A stretch of DNA of 12,587 nucleotides from Accumulibacter sp. (GTDB lineage: Bacteria > Pseudomonadota > Gammaproteobacteria > Burkholderiales > Rhodocyclaceae), in the NCBI GenBank assembly GCA_031264825.1, contig JAISDL010000016.1, positions 1-12,587 on the forward strand. The letters are read 5' to 3'. A program made the position numbers and the translations under genes. The notes under the pieces were generated by a model. It searched no databases. It saw only the letters and a program-made list of their open reading frames with translations, and was not told where the DNA came from. Of this stretch, positions 1 through 6,879 are shown one piece after another. Position 1 is the stretch's first letter; every line of letters starts with the position of its first letter.

Positions 1-256
1 CGTCGAGTTTGCGAGCGACCCAGTCTTCGTTTTTGAGGATGAAGGCGTCGATCGCGGCGAGCGGCTCGCGCATCGGCGCGCCGACGCGCAGACCGCGCTG
101 GTCGATCGAAAGGCTCAGCGTCCGGCGTTTGGAACGGCGCAGAATATAAGGGACGATGCGGTCTCCGATCGCGACGGCGCGCGCCGACTCGTTCGCTGAC
201 AGCGGCCTCTCGCCGGGGGTAGAGAACAGGTCAGGCTGAAGCGGCGCGTGTTCCAT
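1..256 (-). CDS. YgjP/DUF45-type (M48-like) metal-dependent hydrolase, N-terminal part, cut by the window edge
   Basis: Only the first 85 codons are present; the gene runs off the left edge on the minus strand. The start is the ATG at 256-254, giving MEHAPLQPDLFS and then a segment around residues 35-60 reading YILRRSKRRTLSLSID and GLRVGAPM. That is the usual opening of the YgjP-like DUF45 family: an R-R-S-x-R-R-T-L-S-L strand followed by the 'RVxAP' turn and a helix ending in a W-V-x-x-K element (here DWVARKL). These proteins are predicted zinc-dependent metallopeptidases of the SprT/M48-like type. The catalytic HExxH motif lies further on and outside the window, so activity cannot be judged. 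The start overlaps the 3' end of plsC by 26 bp, which suggests translation coupling at the end of the gly/gmhB/plsC operon. No clear Shine-Dalgarno is visible. The family call is made from the N-terminal pattern alone. Confidence 0.75.
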   Translation of the reverse strand, partial: MEHAPLQPDLFSTPGERPLSANESARAVAIGDRIVPYILRRSKRRTLSLSIDQRGLRVGAPMREPLAAIDAFILKNEDWVARKLD

Positions 257-971
257 CGGGGCGGGACGGCAGGCGGCGCATTTCTTCCTCGATCCACGTT
301 TCGGCGAGCGTGGTGATCTCTTCGGGCGTTCTGCCCTTCACGTCGATCGGTGCGCCGATGCTGACGGTGATGACACCAGGTTTTTTGACGAAGGCGTTCT
401 TCGCCCAGAAGACGCCGGCGTTGTGCGCGACGGGGACGACGGGCGCGCCGGCGCGCGCGGCGAGGAAGGCGCCGCCCCGCTTGAAGGGCCGCTTTTCGTC
501 GGGCGCCGTGCGCGTCCCTTCGGGGTAGATGATGACCGAGAGACCCGCGGAGAGCCTTTCCTTTCCCTCGCGCGCGACCTGGCGGATCGCATCCTTCCCC
601 GCGTTGCGGTCTATCGGAATCATCCTCGCCGCGGCGAGTCCCCAGCCGAGGAAAGGGATCAGGAGCAGCGATTTCTTCAGGACGAAAACGGCCGGCGCGA
701 ACAGCGCCTGGAGCGCGATCGTTTCCCACGCGGATTGGTGTTTGGAAAGCACGACGCAGGGAACCGGCGGGATGTTCTCGCGGCCGATCACGCGGTAGTC
801 GAGGCCGAGGACGCCGCGACACAGCGCGAGCATCGCCTTGTACCAAAGGGGAACGATGCGAAAGCGGAAACGCGGCGGCAGGACGGCGCTGCACGCGACC
901 GCCCCGCCGACGGGAATCGTGACGAGCGTCGAAAGAAACAGAAAAAGCAGCGAACGGGCGAGCGCGATCAT
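231..971 (-). CDS. plsC: 1-acyl-sn-glycerol-3-phosphate acyltransferase (PlsC)
   Basis: Transfers an acyl chain to lysophosphatidic acid to make phosphatidic acid at the inner membrane, a core step of phospholipid synthesis. The 246-residue protein has a hydrophobic N-terminal segment (about residues 4-30) and the acyltransferase blocks in order: motif I SKHQSAWET, with H78 and E83 in the H-x4-D/E arrangement; motif II around G112-R122 (ending MIPIDRN); motif III YPEGTR at 149-154; motif IV GAPVVPVAHN at 175-184. Glu instead of Asp in motif I matches my recollection of betaproteobacterial homologues. Length is normal. It lies 157 bp downstream of gmhB on the same strand and overlaps the next hydrolase gene by 26 bp. 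The start ATG at 971 gives the natural membrane anchor; a G-rich stretch precedes it but no strong ribosome binding site. Acyl donor (acyl-ACP or acyl-CoA) cannot be read from sequence. Confidence 0.93.
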   Translation of the reverse strand: MIALARSLLFLFLSTLVTIPVGGAVACSAVLPPRFRFRIVPLWYKAMLALCRGVLGLDYRVIGRENIPPVPCVVLSKHQSAWETIALQALFAPAVFVLKKSLLLIPFLGWGLAAARMIPIDRNAGKDAIRQVAREGKERLSAGLSVIIYPEGTRTAPDEKRPFKRGGAFLAARAGAPVVPVAHNAGVFWAKNAFVKKPGVITVSIGAPIDVKGRTPEEITTLAETWIEEEMRRLPSRPDGTRAASA

Positions 972-1090
972 CCCGGAACCCCCGATCGGACGCGCGACGC
1001 CGCGTAGCGGACAAGCGACACCCGCCGGCCCGAAAGCCGGCGCCTGAAAGGAACGAGCGGGGTGGGAGAAACCCCTCTCGCCGGGTCGCT

Positions 1091-1114
1091 TGAATCAAAA
1101 TGACCTGCGGTCAT
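1091..1114 (-). terminator. Possible weak intrinsic terminator downstream of gmhB
   Basis: Just after the gmhB stop, a perfect 6-bp inverted repeat ATGACC/GGTCAT with a 3-nt loop (1100-1114) is followed, on the minus strand, by four T residues and then GATT. The shape is terminator-like, but the stem is short and the T-run is brief. A second, T-less hairpin (CGCCGGC/GCCGGCG, 1023-1042) lies further down the same 157-bp gap. No other structure is evident in 972-1128. Confidence 0.3.
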
Positions 1115-1128
1115 ACACGGCACCGAAG

Positions 1129-1665
1129 TCATGCGTTCAGGAGATATTCGGCGACGGCGGCCAGGTCGTCGAAAACGAGCGTACCTTCGGGAAGCGCGTG
1201 CTCGGCGTAAGTCTTTTGGCCTTTGCCCGTGAGCACGAGCACCGGTCGGGCGCCCAGCGCCGCCGGGGCTTCGATGTCGCGCAAGGAATCGCCGACGACG
1301 CAGACAGATTTCAGGTCGACGTCGAAGCGTTCGGCGATCGCGAGGAACAGTCCGGGTTTCGGCTTGCGGCACGCGCAGTTCGCCGCGTCGGTGTGCGGGC
1401 AGTAAAAAATCGCGTCGATCCGCCCGCCGAGCGCCTGAAGCGCGTCACGCATCTTGTTGTGGATCGCGTTGAGCGTGTCCATGTCGAAGAGACCGCGTCC
1501 GATTCCCGACTGGTTCGTCGCTATGACGACGCGGTAGCCGGCTTGCGTCAGCTTCGCCATCGCCTCCAGACTTTTCGGGATCGCCTCCCACTCGTCGGGG
1601 GACTTGACGAAGTCATCCGAATCGCGGTTGATGACGCCGTCGCGGTCGAGTATGACAAACTTCAT
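1129..1665 (-). CDS. gmhB: D-glycero-beta-D-manno-heptose-1,7-bisphosphate 7-phosphatase (GmhB)
   Basis: HAD-superfamily phosphatase that removes the C7 phosphate of heptose 1,7-bisphosphate in the ADP-heptose pathway for the LPS inner core; cytoplasmic. The 178-residue protein shows the nucleophile motif DRDGVIN (D7, D9), motif II ATNQSGIGRG (49-58), the structural zinc knuckle with C89-P-H91 and C97-A-C99 followed by RKPKPG, and the acidic motif VGDSLRD (124-130). Length is typical. The loop between the two halves of the zinc site is shorter than in the E. coli protein, as far as I recall that family. The start ATG at 1665 overlaps the glyS stop in an ATGA arrangement, so it is probably translated from the glyQS message. 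This gene order is one I associate with betaproteobacteria. The related histidinol-phosphatase function is less likely because no his genes are nearby. Confidence 0.94.
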   Translation of the reverse strand: MKFVILDRDGVINRDSDDFVKSPDEWEAIPKSLEAMAKLTQAGYRVVIATNQSGIGRGLFDMDTLNAIHNKMRDALQALGGRIDAIFYCPHTDAANCACRKPKPGLFLAIAERFDVDLKSVCVVGDSLRDIEAPAALGARPVLVLTGKGQKTYAEHALPEGTLVFDDLAAVAEYLLNA

Positions 1666-3809
1666 ACGCCGAGCCTGGAAATGTCGGCGACGGCGTTGAG
1701 CAGGCCGTGCAAAGCACCGAGAAGCGAGAGGCGGTTCATACGCACGTCGGGGTCGTCGGCGTTGACCATCACCGCGTCGAAAAAGCGGTTGACGTCGTCG
1801 AAAACGCCCGCGAGCGCGCAGAGCGCGGCGGTGTAGTCCCCCGCGTCGACATTCGCCGCGACCGCCGGCGAAAGCGCCTCGACGCGCGCGAAAAGCGCTC
1901 TTTCCGCGTCTTCGGCGAAGAGTTCCGGGCGCGGCGCGCGGTGTAGCGCCGCCTCACCCTCGCTCCCGGCTTTCCTGAGAATATTCCCGATGCGTTTGTT
2001 CGCGGCGCCGAGCGCGAGCGCTTCGGGCAGTCGCAGGAATTCGCGCACGGCGGAGAGCTTCGCCGGGATCGAATCGACGCGCGCCGGACGCGAGGCGAGA
2101 ACGGCGTCGATGACGTCGGACGCGTACCCGGCGTCCTTGAGGAGGCCGCGCAAGCGCTCGTAAATGAAGTCCGGCAGCGCGGTAGCGTCGGGGTCGGTCA
2201 GGACACCTTCCTTGAAACCGGCGCGCGCGTCGGCGACGAGGTCGGCAAGGTCGAGCGGCAGCGGCGTTTCCATCAGGATGCGCAGAACGCCGAGCGCGGC
2301 GCGGCGCAGGCTGAACGGGTCCTTCTCGCCCGTCGGAAACTGTCCGATCCCGAAGAAACCGGCCAAGGCGTCGAGCCGATCGGCCAACGCGAGCACGCGC
2401 GCGGTGAAGGATTCCGGCAACGCGTCGCCCGAAAAGCGCGGCAGATAATGCGCCTCGATCGCGTCCGCCGTCTCGGCGTCCTCGCCGTCGTACAGCGCGT
2501 AATACCGCCCCATGACGCCCTGGAGTTCGGGGAACTCGCCGACCATGTCGGTGACGAGGTCGGCTTTCGCCAGACGCGCGGCGCGCATGACGGCTTCGAC
2601 GCGCGCTTGCCCCGCGCCGAGGCGGACGGCGATTTTCCCGGAGAGCGCCTCCAGGCGCGCGACGCGGTCGAGCAAAGAGCCGAGGCGGTTGTGGTAGACG
2701 ACGTTTTCGAGTTGCGGGACGCGCGAATCGAGCGTCGCGCGGCGGTCGCGGTCGAAGAAGAAACGCGCGTCGGCGAGGCGGGGGCGCACGACGCGCGCGT
2801 TCCCGCCGACGATGTATTTGGGGTCGGCGACTTCCATGTTCGAGACGATCAGGAATTTGTCGATGAGCCGACGCGACTCATTGAAGAGCGGGAAATACTT
2901 CTGGTTCCGCTGCATCGTCAGGATCAGGCATTCGTGCGGCACGTCGAGGAACTCCGACTCGAACGCGCCGACATAAACGATCGGCCATTCGACGAGCGCC
3001 GTCACTTCGTCGAGCAGCGCCCCGACAAGGTCGACCGTCGCGTCGAGTTCCTTCGCCTTTTCCGTCAGTTGCGCGGCGATCCGCTCGCGCCGCTCGGAAA
3101 AGTCCGCGATCACTTTTCCTTCGCGCCTCAATAGTTCAGCGTAATCGTCGGCACACGTGACGACGAGGTCGCCCTCGCGGCCCGCCTTCGAGAGAAAACG
3201 GTGCCCGCGCGTCCGATTGCCGCTCGAAAGTCCGAGCGCTTCGCCGGGAACGACGCGCTCGCCAAAGAGGAGCACGAGGCCGTGCGCCGGACGCACGAAC
3301 GCGCGGTCGTCCGCCGCGCCCCAGCGCATGAGTTTCGGAATCGGCAACTTCCCGAGCGCGTCGGCGACGATTCCGCCGAGAAGGTCGTCGAGCCGCGCGC
3401 CCGCGACTTGCGCTTTGTAAAACAGGGTTTCGGCCTTGCCGTCCCCGCGCGTTTCAAAACCCGCGGCGTCGGCAAGCGAAGCCGATGCGGGCAATGGAGG
3501 CAAGGCGATACCGCGCGCTTCGAGTTTCTTTTTCAGCGCGGCCGTCGGCTGCCCGTCCGCGTCGAGGCCCACGGAAACCGGCATGAGCTTTTCTTCGACG
3601 ACGCGGTCGGCGGCGCGATCGGAGACCTCGCGGACGAGCACGGCGAGGCGGCGCGGCGTGGCAAAGTACGCGGCATCGCCACCTCTCCGGACGAACCCGC
3701 CGCGTTCGAGCGCACCCACGACTTCGCGGCGGAAGGCTTCGCCCAGCCTTGAGAGCGCGGTCGGCGGCAATTCCTCGGTCAGGATTTCGACGAGCAGCGA
3801 CGCGATCAT
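1662..3809 (-). CDS. glyS: Glycyl-tRNA synthetase beta subunit (GlyS)
   Basis: Beta subunit of the heterotetrameric (alpha2-beta2) bacterial glycyl-tRNA synthetase; it carries tRNA recognition, while the alpha subunit carries the aminoacylation core. The 715-residue protein opens with LLVEILTEELPP, the family signature, and continues with conserved blocks such as LTMQRNQKYFPLF, ARFFFDRDRR, YHNRLGSLLDRV and GRYYALYDGE. The C-terminal DALR-type anticodon-binding region ends FFDAVMVNADDPDVRMNRL. Length fits the family. An in-frame start exists further upstream at 3986, but the protein begins correctly at the ATG at 3809, which overlaps the glyQ stop as ATGA. The extra upstream residues would lie inside glyQ in another frame and resemble nothing in the family. 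Its own stop overlaps the gmhB start in the same way, so glyQ, glyS and gmhB form a tightly coupled unit. Confidence 0.96.
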   Translation of the reverse strand: MIASLLVEILTEELPPTALSRLGEAFRREVVGALERGGFVRRGGDAAYFATPRRLAVLVREVSDRAADRVVEEKLMPVSVGLDADGQPTAALKKKLEARGIALPPLPASASLADAAGFETRGDGKAETLFYKAQVAGARLDDLLGGIVADALGKLPIPKLMRWGAADDRAFVRPAHGLVLLFGERVVPGEALGLSSGNRTRGHRFLSKAGREGDLVVTCADDYAELLRREGKVIADFSERRERIAAQLTEKAKELDATVDLVGALLDEVTALVEWPIVYVGAFESEFLDVPHECLILTMQRNQKYFPLFNESRRLIDKFLIVSNMEVADPKYIVGGNARVVRPRLADARFFFDRDRRATLDSRVPQLENVVYHNRLGSLLDRVARLEALSGKIAVRLGAGQARVEAVMRAARLAKADLVTDMVGEFPELQGVMGRYYALYDGEDAETADAIEAHYLPRFSGDALPESFTARVLALADRLDALAGFFGIGQFPTGEKDPFSLRRAALGVLRILMETPLPLDLADLVADARAGFKEGVLTDPDATALPDFIYERLRGLLKDAGYASDVIDAVLASRPARVDSIPAKLSAVREFLRLPEALALGAANKRIGNILRKAGSEGEAALHRAPRPELFAEDAERALFARVEALSPAVAANVDAGDYTAALCALAGVFDDVNRFFDAVMVNADDPDVRMNRLSLLGALHGLLNAVADISRLGV

Positions 3810-4726
3810 TGTGCCCTCCCCTCTTCGGACGCCGCGCGGCACATCGGGAAGCCGAGCGCTTCGCGCGACGCGTAATACGACTTCGCCACTTCGCGCGCGA
3901 GCGCGCGAATGCGCCCGATATACGCCGCGCGCTCGGTCACCGAGATCGACCCGCGCGCGTCGAGCAGGTTGAAGCAATGCGAACACTTCATGACCTGTTC
4001 GTACGCGGGCAGCGCGAGCGAAAGTCCGATCAGCCTCCTCGCCTCGGACTCATGGTCGGCGAAATGGCGGAAGAGTATTTCGGCGTTGGAATGCTCGAAG
4101 TTGTATTTCGACTGTTCGACTTCGTTCTGATGGTAGACGTCGCCGTAGGTCAGGCGCGCGCCGTCGCGTTCCGACCAGACGAGGTCATACACGTTTTCGA
4201 CGCCTTGCAGATACATCGCCAGACGTTCGAGACCGTAGGTGATCTCGCCGAGCACCGGCCTGCACGCAAGCGAACCGACTTCCTGAAAGTACGTGAACTG
4301 CGTGACTTCCATCCCGTCGAGCCAGACTTCCCACCCCAGGCCCCACGCGCCAAGCGTCGGCGACTCCCAGTCGTCCTCGACGAAGCGTGTGTCGTGCTCG
4401 GAAAGGTCAATCCCGAGCGCTTCGAGCGACTTTAAGTAAAGCTCCTGGATGTCGTCGGGCGAGGGTTTCAGGACGACCTGGAACTGATAATAGTGCTGCA
4501 AGCGGTTCGGGTTTTCACCGTAGCGGCCGTCCTTGGGGCGGCGCGACGGCTGGACGTACGCGGCGTTCCACGGCTCGGGCCCGATCGCGCGAAGAAAGGT
4601 CGCCGTGTGGAAAGTCCCCGCGCCGACTTCGATATCGTAGGGTTGAAGCAAGGCGCATCCGCGTTTTCCCCAGAAATGCTGGAGACGTAAAATGACTTCC
4701 TGGAAGTTCGGCATAAGGCGGGGCAT
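3806..4726 (-). CDS. glyQ: Glycyl-tRNA synthetase alpha subunit (GlyQ)
   Basis: Catalytic class II subunit that activates glycine and charges tRNA-Gly together with GlyS. The 306-residue protein has the strongly conserved family blocks: FQEVILRLQHFWGKRGCALLQPYD near the start (quoted here as successive pieces of one block), GAGTFHTATFLRAIGPEPW, VQPSRRPKDGRYGENPNRLQ, LGWEVWLDGMEVTQFTYFQ and ITYGLERLAMYLQ. Length is typical. Two starts are possible, ATG at 4726 or ATG at 4714 four codons later. Neither has a good Shine-Dalgarno and either leaves the fold intact. A TACAAT hexamer at 4743-4748 (minus strand) would place transcription initiation a few bases upstream of 4726, which slightly favours 4714. 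The gene lies 70 bp downstream of trpC on the same strand, so read-through from the trp genes is also possible. Confidence 0.96.
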   Translation of the reverse strand: MPRLMPNFQEVILRLQHFWGKRGCALLQPYDIEVGAGTFHTATFLRAIGPEPWNAAYVQPSRRPKDGRYGENPNRLQHYYQFQVVLKPSPDDIQELYLKSLEALGIDLSEHDTRFVEDDWESPTLGAWGLGWEVWLDGMEVTQFTYFQEVGSLACRPVLGEITYGLERLAMYLQGVENVYDLVWSERDGARLTYGDVYHQNEVEQSKYNFEHSNAEILFRHFADHESEARRLIGLSLALPAYEQVMKCSHCFNLLDARGSISVTERAAYIGRIRALAREVAKSYYASREALGFPMCRAASEEGRAQ

Positions 4727-4742
4727 CGAGGTTCAAAAGATG

Positions 4743-4748
4743 ATTGTA
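4743..4748 (-). promoter_or_regulatory. Candidate -10 box for glyQ-glyS-gmhB
   Basis: On the minus strand the hexamer TACAAT stands in the AT-richer part of the 70-bp gap between trpC and glyQ. No convincing -35 element is found at 16-18 bp, so this is a weak, position-based call. The same gap also contains GC-rich partial complementarity followed by TTTT (about 4751-4796), too irregular to call a terminator. Confidence 0.3.
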
Positions 4749-4796
4749 CTTTGAAAACCCGCCGCGCGCATGAAAGAGGCGCAGACGGCGCGCCGG

Positions 4797-5591
4797 CTAG
4801 AAAAACAGGGCTTCGAGCGCTTCTCCGGGGCTTGGCGCGCGCATGAAGGCTTCGCCGACGAGGAAGGCGGCGATGCCGGCGTCACGCATTCGGCGCACGT
4901 CGGAGGGCGTCCGGATTCCGCTCTCGGTCACGGCGAGACGGTCGGGAGGGAGCGACGGCAAAAGGTCGATCGTCGTTTGCAGATCGACGCAAAAGCTCCG
5001 CAAGTCGCGGTTGTTGATCCCGATCAGCGGCGTTTCGAGGCGCAGCGCGGCGTCGATCTCTTCCTGCCCGTGTGTTTCGACGAGAACGTCGAGGCCGAAG
5101 CCGCGCGCCTCGGCTTCGAGCGCTTCGAGCGATTCAAGGTCGAGCGCGGCGGCGATCAAGAGGACGGCGTCGGCGCCCATCGCGCGCGCTTCGGCGATCT
5201 GGTAAGCGTCGACGATGAAGTCCTTGCGAAGGACGGGGAGCGCGCACGCGGCGCGCGCGGCGCGAAGAAAGTCCGGCGCGCCCTGGAAAAAGGGTCGGTC
5301 GGTCAGTACCGAGAGACACGCCGCGCCGTGCGCCTCGAAATCCGCCGCGATTCCGGCCGGGTCGAAATCGGCGCGCAGAACCCCTTTCGACGGGCTCGCC
5401 TTTTTGATTTCGGCGATCACGGCCGAGCGGGACGCGGCGACTTCGCGGCGGAGCGCGCGGAGAAAGCCGCGCGGCGGCGGCTGTTTCCGCGCTTCTTCGC
5501 GAAGCGCTTCCACGGGTGTGCGCGCCTTGGCCGCCGCGACCTCTTCGCGCTTGGCGTCCAGAATGCGTTTCAGAACGTCGGGGAGCGTCAT
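4797..5591 (-). CDS. trpC: Indole-3-glycerol-phosphate synthase (TrpC)
   Basis: Closes CdRP to indole-3-glycerol phosphate in tryptophan synthesis; cytoplasmic TIM barrel. The 264-residue protein has AEIKKASPSKG (60-70, with the catalytic E61/K63 pair region), VLRKDFIVD (120-128, with K123), ETHGQEE, GINNRDL (191-197) and VTESGI (221-226), all expected active-site loops. It is monofunctional: no TrpF domain is fused. The in-frame ATG at 5615 would add eight residues inside trpD. The ATG at 5591 matches the family start and overlaps the trpD stop as ATGA, which implies coupled translation. The gene is followed after 70 bp by glyQ. Confidence 0.96.
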   Translation of the reverse strand: MTLPDVLKRILDAKREEVAAAKARTPVEALREEARKQPPPRGFLRALRREVAASRSAVIAEIKKASPSKGVLRADFDPAGIAADFEAHGAACLSVLTDRPFFQGAPDFLRAARAACALPVLRKDFIVDAYQIAEARAMGADAVLLIAAALDLESLEALEAEARGFGLDVLVETHGQEEIDAALRLETPLIGINNRDLRSFCVDLQTTIDLLPSLPPDRLAVTESGIRTPSDVRRMRDAGIAAFLVGEAFMRAPSPGEALEALFF

Positions 5592-6622
5592 CTTCCCGCG
5601 AGGCGCCGCGTGCATTGCACGAATTCGTCGAGCTTGGCGCGCGCGGCGCCGCAGGCGACGGCTTCGCGCGCCCTTGCGATTCCCTCGCCGATCGTTTCGA
5701 CGACGTTCGCCGCGTAAAGCGCGACCCCCGCGTTGAAAACGACGATTTCGAGCGCCGTGCTCGGCACGTTGTCGAGCGCCGAGAGCAGTTTGGCTTTCGA
5801 TTCCTCCGCGCTCCCGACGCGCAGCGAGCGGTTCGACGCCATCGCGAGCCCGAAGTCTTCGGGATGGATTTCGTATTCGGTGACGACGCCGTCTTTGAGT
5901 TCGCCGACCATCGTCGCCGCGCCGAGCGAAACTTCGTCCATGCCGTCCTTGCCATAGACGACGAGGACGTGTTCCGCGCCGAGACGCTCCATGACGCGCA
6001 CGAGGATCCCGACGAGGTCGGGGTGAAATACGCCGAGCAGCGAATTCGGCGCGCCCGCCGGGTTGATCAGCGGCCCCAGGATGTTGAACAGCGTCCGAAC
6101 GCCCATTTCACGCCGGATCGGCGCGACGTTTTTCATCGCGATATGATGGTTGGGGGCGTACATGAAGCCGATCCCGGTCGCGTCGAGGCATTCGGCGACC
6201 TGATTCGGCGTCAGGTCGATGTCGGCGCCGAGCGCTTCGAGCGCGTCGGCGCTGCCCGAAGTCGACGACACGCTGCGGCCCCCGTGTTTTGCGACGCGCG
6301 CTCCGGCGGCGGCGGCGATGAACATCGACGCCGTCGAGATGTTGAAGCTGAACGCGCCGTCGCCGCCGGTGCCGACGATGTCGACGAAATTCCGTTTGTC
6401 GGCGATTTCGACGCGCGCCGACATTTCGCGCATGACGCGCGCGGCCGCCGTGATTTCACCGACCGTTTCTTTCTTGACCCGAAGGCCGGTAACGATCGCC
6501 GCGACCATCAGCGGCGAGATTTCGGCGCGCATGATCTGGCGCATCAATTCGAGCATTTCGTCATGAAAAATCTCACGGTGCTCGATGACGCGCACGAGCG
6601 CTTCCTGCGGCGTAATCGCCAT
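5588..6622 (-). CDS. trpD: Anthranilate phosphoribosyltransferase (TrpD)
   Basis: Joins anthranilate to PRPP to give phosphoribosyl-anthranilate, the second step of the tryptophan branch. The 344-residue protein carries the PRPP loop GTGGDG (84-89), KHGGRSVSSTSGSAD (112-126), RTLFNILGPLINPA (176-189) and the metal-binding DGMDE (226-230). Length is normal and there is no fused TrpG glutaminase domain. The start ATG at 6622 is fixed by a strong AAGGAGGG ribosome binding site a few bases upstream; an in-frame ATG at 6670 lies before that site and is rejected. The gene heads a trpD-trpC pair. In betaproteobacteria it normally follows trpE and trpG, but here the upstream neighbour is rpe, so anthranilate synthase must be encoded elsewhere or be missing. 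Confidence 0.96.
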   Translation of the reverse strand: MAITPQEALVRVIEHREIFHDEMLELMRQIMRAEISPLMVAAIVTGLRVKKETVGEITAAARVMREMSARVEIADKRNFVDIVGTGGDGAFSFNISTASMFIAAAAGARVAKHGGRSVSSTSGSADALEALGADIDLTPNQVAECLDATGIGFMYAPNHHIAMKNVAPIRREMGVRTLFNILGPLINPAGAPNSLLGVFHPDLVGILVRVMERLGAEHVLVVYGKDGMDEVSLGAATMVGELKDGVVTEYEIHPEDFGLAMASNRSLRVGSAEESKAKLLSALDNVPSTALEIVVFNAGVALYAANVVETIGEGIARAREAVACGAARAKLDEFVQCTRRLAGR

Positions 6623-6626
6623 TGAT

Positions 6627-6634
6627 CCCTCCTT
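6627..6634 (-). promoter_or_regulatory. Strong Shine-Dalgarno of trpD
   Basis: Read on the minus strand this is AAGGAGGG, four bases ahead of the ATG at 6622. It is the best ribosome binding site in the window and decides the trpD start. The separate strong site fits trpD being the first gene of its own message now that trpG is not in front of it. Confidence 0.85.
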
Positions 6635-6640
6635 GTTTTC

Positions 6641-6660
6641 TCCGGCGGACGAGCGCCGGA
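6641..6660 (-). promoter_or_regulatory. Hairpin in the trpD leader
   Basis: A perfect 7-bp inverted repeat TCCGGCG/CGCCGGA with a 6-nt loop lies immediately upstream of the trpD ribosome binding site, separated from it by a short A-rich stretch. No T-run follows, so it is not an intrinsic terminator for transcription toward trpD. I see no tryptophan-rich leader peptide, so classical attenuation is not supported. It could stabilise the 5' end of the message or be a remnant of an earlier gene junction. Confidence 0.45.
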
Positions 6661-6879
6661 ACGAATTCACTTCACTTCAAAACCACCCCGCGCCGGCTTC
6701 GTCTTCCGGGTTCTCCGCTTCACCGGCGGTTCATTCCTTTTCCAGTTCGTCCCTTCCTTTGTCGACTTCGCCTTGCGGCACGTAAGTACTGTCTGCGGCT
6801 CGGCATCAAAGCATGAACGAACTGGAAAAGGAATCCGTTCGATCCACAGCCCGCGCCTCAAGGGTTAAAGGCACTGTAT
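6661..6879. other. Rest of the rpe-trpD intergenic gap, apparently non-coding
   Basis: The whole gap between rpe and trpD is 257 bp (6623-6879). Short frames exist on both strands (about 64 codons each), but none resembles a known protein; the minus-strand one begins with TTG and is rich in Arg, Lys and Pro. The notable content is an 18-bp perfect inverted repeat, listed separately. No residue of gph, trpE or trpG is recognisable. No clear -35/-10 pair for trpD was found. Confidence 0.5.
6733..6834. repeat. 18-bp perfect inverted repeat between rpe and trpD
   Basis: The left arm (6733-6750, ATTCCTTTTCCAGTTCGT) is the exact reverse complement of the right arm (6817-6834), with 66 bp between them. 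The arms do not extend further on either side. They could form a stem in RNA or mark the ends of a small element or a rearrangement. The internal 66 bp encodes nothing recognisable, and target-site duplications are not evident. Confidence 0.8.

Noticed and set aside
2448..3134. Long plus-strand frames opposite glyS, glyQ, trpC and trpD
   Set aside because: High third-position GC leaves antisense frames open. They are Arg-rich, match no family I know, and lie opposite genes with clear motifs.
3810..3986. Longer GlyS starting upstream at 3986
   Set aside because: The extra residues are glyQ sequence in another frame; the family begins at the ATG at 3809, which overlaps the glyQ stop.
4751..4796. 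Terminator between trpC and glyQ
   Set aside because: GC-rich complementarity followed by TTTT exists, but the stem has a bulge and the loop is about 20 nt; too irregular to call.
6667..6861. 64-codon minus-strand frame between rpe and trpD as a trp leader or small gene
   Set aside because: TTG start without a good ribosome binding site, no cluster of Trp codons, very basic composition, and it spans both arms of the inverted repeat.
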